NCBI GenBank assembly: GCA_012932295.1
Contig: JAAONU010000011.1
Span: forward strand, 46,564,352 to 46,628,351
Direction: 5' to 3'
From: Cyclina sinensis
Taxonomy: Eukaryota; Mollusca; Bivalvia; Venerida; Veneridae
Length of the DNA: 64,000 nt
Below, in pieces: positions 62,301 through 64,000 of the stretch. Each line of letters begins with the position of its first letter. Position 1 is the first letter of the stretch. Both the position numbers and the translations under genes were made by a program. Below the pieces are notes generated by a model, which worked only from the letters and a program-made list of their open reading frames with translations, had not been told where the DNA came from and searched no databases.

Positions 62301-63603
62301 TAGTTTTTTTAAAACTTGAAAAGGTCACATTTTTCATCAGATCGGAATGAAAAATTAGTCAGAATGTTTACTGGCTAATTCAGAACTGGGTCACTTGGGG
62401 TCAGAAACTAGGTCACCTGGTCAAATCATAGTAAACTTGTTAATATTCTAGAGGTCATATTTGAAACCTGATCTTAATAAAAATTGATCAAACTGTTTGT
62501 TTCAAAAAAAGCTTGGCTGGCAAAGCTTTCTTCTAAGCCTCATACTATACATTTCAGGTGAGCAACCCAAGGCCACTTGGCCCTATTGAGTACCTTACTT
62601 TTTGTTTATGAAATTGAAAAAAAAACAACTCAGAAATAAACTCTTGAAATAAGTCAAGGTATTCTACTCACCCTGGTGTCAAAGTCACACCTAGGTTAAA
62701 GCTTTGCATACAAGTTCCTATCATGCATATATCTTACTTACCAGTTATGCTTACTGATTTAATACTTCACAAATGTTTTCAGGGGCATTAATCAAACAAT
62801 TTAGATAACTCTTGACCAAATTTAATACAAATTATGGCCCTTATTTGACTTGGAAAAATCACAATTTTAGCCCATAAAATTCAGAAGTAGCTTTAAACTA
62901 TTAAGCTGCAAAAAGTCGAACGCACTGTCTTATGGACAGCTCTTGTTTACTGTTCTGCTAGCAAAAATGTGATATAAATACATCACCTTTTCCTGTTTGA
63001 TGTGTCTTGTTTATGTGTCTAGTTCAATGGGTATGTTTGCTGTGTTACATAAAAGACTTCCTGTTCTAATTTTTAGAGGTTTTTTTTGTTGGTACTTGTA
63101 ACCAATATGACAGATGCCCAGAGAAGAGTTTGGTCAGGGTACACTTTTAGGGAATAGTATTACAAGCACCCTGTTTCAGAATCATTGCTGGTTCTTTCAT
63201 GTGCTCAGTGTATTGCACTGTGGAATTTTGTCTAATGTCTCCTCTGCCATGTTATAAAAGTAGTATTTTCTACCTACATGTTTTACAATATATAATAAGC
63301 TAACCAATGAAATTTAAGGTGCTTTAAGCATTATTTCATGGATATTTTTGTTACAGCAAGTAATTCATCAGATTGATCACTTACATGTCTCTGTCAGTGG
63401 GTAGATTTTGTGTGTTTGTGTGTGAAACATAAGCAACAGTATTTTCATTGAAATTATACTCAGATTTGAGGGAAAAGTCACTGGGATAATTTCTACATTT
63501 CAGCAAGTAGTAATGCACTGATGTCTCTTATTTCTGGAAACAAGCAGCCAAGACTTACTGTGAAACTGTCTGTACCAAAGAAAGAACAGAAGGATTTGAT
63601 GGA
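41240..63603 (+). CDS. NPHP1: Nephrocystin-1, 5' part (23 coding exons; 3' end outside window)
   Basis: Partial gene encoding about 637 residues; the vertebrate protein has about 730, and the C-terminal part here lies past the window. Order of parts: N-terminal coiled coil (about 1-115, with [12 protein letters not shown] resembling the vertebrate start), Glu-rich segments (117-275), SH3 domain (276-330, with ALYDY, DGWW and NVPSTYL), a second Glu-rich plus basic stretch (343-371), then the nephrocystin homology domain (about 385 onward: [59 protein letters not shown]). Nephrocystin-1 works at the ciliary transition zone and at cell junctions with NPHP4 and other partners; its SH3 binds proline-rich adaptors. 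All junctions keep frame except one doubtful microexon that I left out. The gene shares a promoter region with POLR1C. Confidence 0.96.
42432..42520 (+). CDS. NPHP1: NPHP1 exon 2 (coiled coil)
   Basis: 89 nt, phase 0 in and 2 out, acceptor TTTCTAG, donor GTAATA. Encodes [20 protein letters not shown] and further Lys-rich helix. Confidence 0.88.
42983..43043 (+). CDS. NPHP1: NPHP1 exon 3 (coiled coil)
   Basis: 61 nt, phase 2 in and 0 out, acceptor CTTACAG, donor GTGAAG. Encodes [20 protein letters not shown]. Confidence 0.88.
43360..43434 (+). CDS. NPHP1: NPHP1 exon 4 (coiled coil)
   Basis: 75 nt, phase 0-0, acceptor TTTTATAG, donor GTAAGA. Encodes [20 protein letters not shown], then ITVWQ. 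Confidence 0.88.
44364..44425 (+). CDS. NPHP1: NPHP1 exon 5
   Basis: 62 nt, phase 0 in and 2 out, acceptor TTTCAG, donor GTAAGT. Encodes [20 protein letters not shown]. Confidence 0.85.
44714..44880 (+). CDS. NPHP1: NPHP1 exon 6 (Glu-rich)
   Basis: 167 nt, phase 2 in and 1 out, acceptor CTTCAAAG, weak donor GTTTGC. Encodes [12 protein letters not shown], a long Glu/Asp run, and LEPPKK. An internal donor AG|GTGAAG after 44838 has the same phase and would drop 14 residues. Confidence 0.82.
45551..45689 (+). CDS. NPHP1: NPHP1 exon 7 (Glu-rich)
   Basis: 139 nt, phase 1 in and 2 out, acceptor CACTTCAG, donor GTTATT. Encodes [20 protein letters not shown], more Glu, then [10 protein letters not shown]. 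The PKK block echoes the end of exon 6. Confidence 0.82.
46077..46245 (+). CDS. NPHP1: NPHP1 exon 8 (Glu-rich)
   Basis: 169 nt, phase 2 in and 0 out, acceptor TTTTACAG, donor GTAAGT. Encodes [20 protein letters not shown], a long Glu/Asp tract, and TTMEVTTS just before the SH3 exon. Confidence 0.85.
46411..46505 (+). CDS. NPHP1: NPHP1 exon 9 (SH3, N-terminal half)
   Basis: 95 nt, phase 0 in and 2 out, acceptor TTTTCTAG, donor GTAAGT. Encodes [20 protein letters not shown] with the ALYDY peptide-binding motif, then KAGDILTIL. Confidence 0.95.
48140..48226 (-). repeat. tRNA-derived SINE-like fragment, in NPHP1 intron 9
   Basis: Minus strand reads CAATAGCCCAGTGGTTTCAG (A box) and CCAAGTTCAAATCCTAACC (B box), with spacing near that of a tRNA. 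It stands just before the exon 10 acceptor on the opposite strand. Confidence 0.45.
48242..48311 (+). CDS. NPHP1: NPHP1 exon 10 (SH3, C-terminal half)
   Basis: 70 nt, phase 2 in and 0 out, acceptor GTTTACAG, donor GTTAGT. Encodes [20 protein letters not shown] plus YLK, giving the WW and the Pro/Tyr of the SH3 ligand groove. Confidence 0.95.
48766..48802 (+). CDS. NPHP1: NPHP1 exon 11
   Basis: 37 nt, phase 0 in and 1 out, acceptor ATTTCAG, donor GTAAGA. Encodes [12 protein letters not shown]. Confidence 0.82.
49600..49684 (+). CDS. NPHP1: NPHP1 exon 12 (Glu-rich then basic)
   Basis: 85 nt, phase 1 in and 2 out, acceptor TATTTAAG, donor GTAAGC. Encodes a Glu/Asp run, GEGEGE, then the basic cluster [11 protein letters not shown]. 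It corresponds in position to the acidic linker after SH3 in vertebrates. Confidence 0.82.
51979..52021 (+). CDS. NPHP1: NPHP1 exon 13
   Basis: 43 nt, phase 2 in and 0 out, acceptor GCTAACAG, donor GTATGT. Encodes [14 protein letters not shown], like the vertebrate HWSAVQKAISE segment. It joins exon 12 directly in frame. Confidence 0.85.
52223..52785 (+). mobile_element. Repeat element with ~152-bp tandem units, in NPHP1 intron
   Basis: Starts ATGTCTCCTAAGGGAGGCAT and ends CATTGTCATCTTACAGTGAC then AGTTCTTG. Three units share AACTTTAACATTGGCCATAA and TTTGACCTTGACCCCTGAAT. I recognise the ends as a common bivalve repeat. Confidence 0.7.
54886..54970 (+). CDS. NPHP1: NPHP1 exon 14 (nephrocystin homology domain)
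   Basis: 85 nt, phase 0 in and 1 out, acceptor TTTGTAG, donor GTAACT. Encodes [20 protein letters not shown] and TLAHKFNT, matching DVL-TMGAIPAGFRPSTL. Confidence 0.95.
55164..55258 (+). CDS. NPHP1: NPHP1 exon 15
   Basis: 95 nt, phase 1 in and 0 out, acceptor GTTTTCAG, donor GTAACT. Encodes [20 protein letters not shown] and [11 protein letters not shown]. Confidence 0.95.
55690..55765 (+). CDS. NPHP1: NPHP1 exon 16
   Basis: 76 nt, phase 0 in and 1 out, acceptor TTCACTAG, donor GTAAGT. Encodes [20 protein letters not shown] then PVPGA. Confidence 0.93.
56201..56253 (+). CDS. NPHP1: NPHP1 exon 17
   Basis: 53 nt, phase 1 in and 0 out, acceptor GTTTTCAG, donor GTGAGT. Encodes [17 protein letters not shown], nearly identical to the vertebrate RHVRLCLFDGNK motif. 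Confidence 0.95.
56791..56865 (+). CDS. NPHP1: NPHP1 exon 18
   Basis: 75 nt, phase 0-0, acceptor TGTTGTAG, donor GTGAGT. Encodes [20 protein letters not shown] and SFSTR. Confidence 0.95.
56920..57725 (+). repeat. ~150-bp tandem units, in NPHP1 intron
   Basis: Four to five units, each with CATAACTTTTAAACCACTGA, AACTTGGCACAAGTGATCAC and CCCAAGGTCAAGGTCACA motifs. Ends with AGCTGTCCTTCAGACCGCC, resembling ends of this repeat class. Confidence 0.75.
59562..59634 (+). CDS. NPHP1: NPHP1 exon 19
   Basis: 73 nt, phase 0 in and 1 out, acceptor ATTCACAG, donor GTGAGT. Encodes [20 protein letters not shown] and VPNI. Confidence 0.93.
59895..59978 (+). repeat. 21-bp minisatellite, four perfect copies
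   Basis: Unit TTGGCCATTTGATGTCATCTC repeated four times without change, in the intron after NPHP1 exon 19. Confidence 0.95.
60163..60200 (+). CDS. NPHP1: NPHP1 exon 20
   Basis: 38 nt, phase 1 in and 0 out, acceptor ATTTTCAG, donor GTAAGT. Encodes [12 protein letters not shown], matching GILFELGISYIR. Confidence 0.92.
60672..60757 (+). CDS. NPHP1: NPHP1 exon 21
   Basis: 86 nt, phase 0 in and 2 out, acceptor CTTTCAG, donor GTAAGT. Encodes [20 protein letters not shown], then [15 protein letters not shown] is a family hallmark. Confidence 0.95.
61213..61289 (+). CDS. NPHP1: NPHP1 exon 22
   Basis: 77 nt, phase 2 in and 1 out, acceptor CTTTTCAG, donor GTAAGT. Encodes [20 protein letters not shown] and SISRR, almost identical to vertebrate nephrocystin-1. 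Confidence 0.96.
61850..62592 (-). mobile_element. Second copy of the 33.6-kb-type tandem-array element, in NPHP1 intron
   Basis: Ends on plus with CAGGTGAGCAACC and the hairpin AAGGCCACTTGGCCCTATTG, the inverse of the start of the element at 33628. Internal units share GGTCAAAAACTAGGTCACTG and TTAACACTCTAGAGG. Confidence 0.65.
63504..63603 (+). CDS. NPHP1: NPHP1 exon 23 (last in window)
   Basis: 100 nt, phase 1 in and 2 out, acceptor ATTTCAG, donor GTAAGT. Encodes [20 protein letters not shown] and [12 protein letters not shown]. The gene continues past the window. Confidence 0.92.
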
Positions 63604-64000
63604 GTAAGTAGATTAAAACAAGGCTCTGTGGTCGATGCTTTACATCATTCAGCCAGTGATTATATGCAGCAGAATTGTCAGAAATGTCAGATCTGGCCAT
63701 TAAATGAAAGATTTAAAATTGACCTCTTTCTGTCAATATTTTTTAAATTTACATATTTTAAGTCTAGCAGCTGACTTGTTTCAGCTAGCTCCTTCAATTT
63801 CAAAGGGGAAATTATAGTGTTAAACATTCTGTCAAACAGAAATTTAACATAATGGTAATTATAGTAGTGTAAAAGACTCTGAAGACATGTTTTTGTAGGT
63901 TTTTCTTTTAGATCTTACAGCCCTTAAACATTAAGCCAAGGCCAACATTTGTGTAGAAAAGTGTATTTAGTTTAGATAAGAAAACTTTAATTTAGCAAGT

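Noticed and set aside
1..64000. CRISPR arrays, operons, phage or other prokaryotic systems
   Set aside because: Spliced animal genes throughout; the tandem repeats have no spacer pattern.

Overview
The window is nuclear DNA from an animal, most likely a bivalve mollusc. It is AT-rich and holds short coding exons with GT-AG introns. Its dispersed repeats belong to kinds I recognise as common in bivalve genomes: elements with internal ~145-bp tandem arrays, short elements bounded by TTAACCC ends, hairpin MITEs and tRNA-derived segments. There is no operon structure, rRNA or prokaryotic signal. The species call is inference.

Three protein genes can be read exon by exon. (1) On the minus strand, positions 12287 down to 5444 carry the first two coding exons of a PTK7/off-track-type receptor: a signal peptide, then one complete immunoglobulin domain. 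The rest lies beyond the left edge. (2) On the minus strand, 40902 down to 29314 carries a complete 11-exon POLR1C (RPAC1/AC40), the alpha-like subunit shared by RNA polymerases I and III. Its first exon appears to carry a frameshift at an A-homopolymer. (3) On the plus strand, 41240 to 63603 and beyond carries 23 coding exons (about 637 residues) of NPHP1 (nephrocystin-1), a ciliary transition-zone and cell-junction protein. They encode a coiled coil, very large Glu-rich segments, one SH3 domain and most of the nephrocystin homology domain. The last exons lie beyond the right edge.

POLR1C and NPHP1 are head to head, with 337 bp between their start codons, which suggests a shared bidirectional promoter. 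About 17 kb between the PTK7 start and the POLR1C 3' end has no recognisable gene and is rich in repeats.

Repeat content is the other main theme. Three copies of a ~440-bp element with perfect-looking 19-bp terminal inverted repeats and an internal tRNA-like A/B box lie in or near PTK7 intron 1 and intron 2. Five separate loci have internal tandem arrays with monomers of about 140-155 bp. One of them (about 19.9-21.7 kb) carries several perfect GGTCAnnnTGACC palindromes, four of them identical to the classical vitellogenin estrogen response element core. There are also a 150-bp near-perfect hairpin, an inverted pair of ~470-bp repeats 8 kb apart, the 3' end of a dead LINE inside POLR1C intron 1, and several short minisatellites.

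I found no wholly new protein system. The best leads are the composite TIR/tRNA-like element, the nuclear-receptor-site satellite, the bidirectional ribosome-biogenesis/cilium promoter, and the Glu-exon expansion with alternative in-phase donors in NPHP1.
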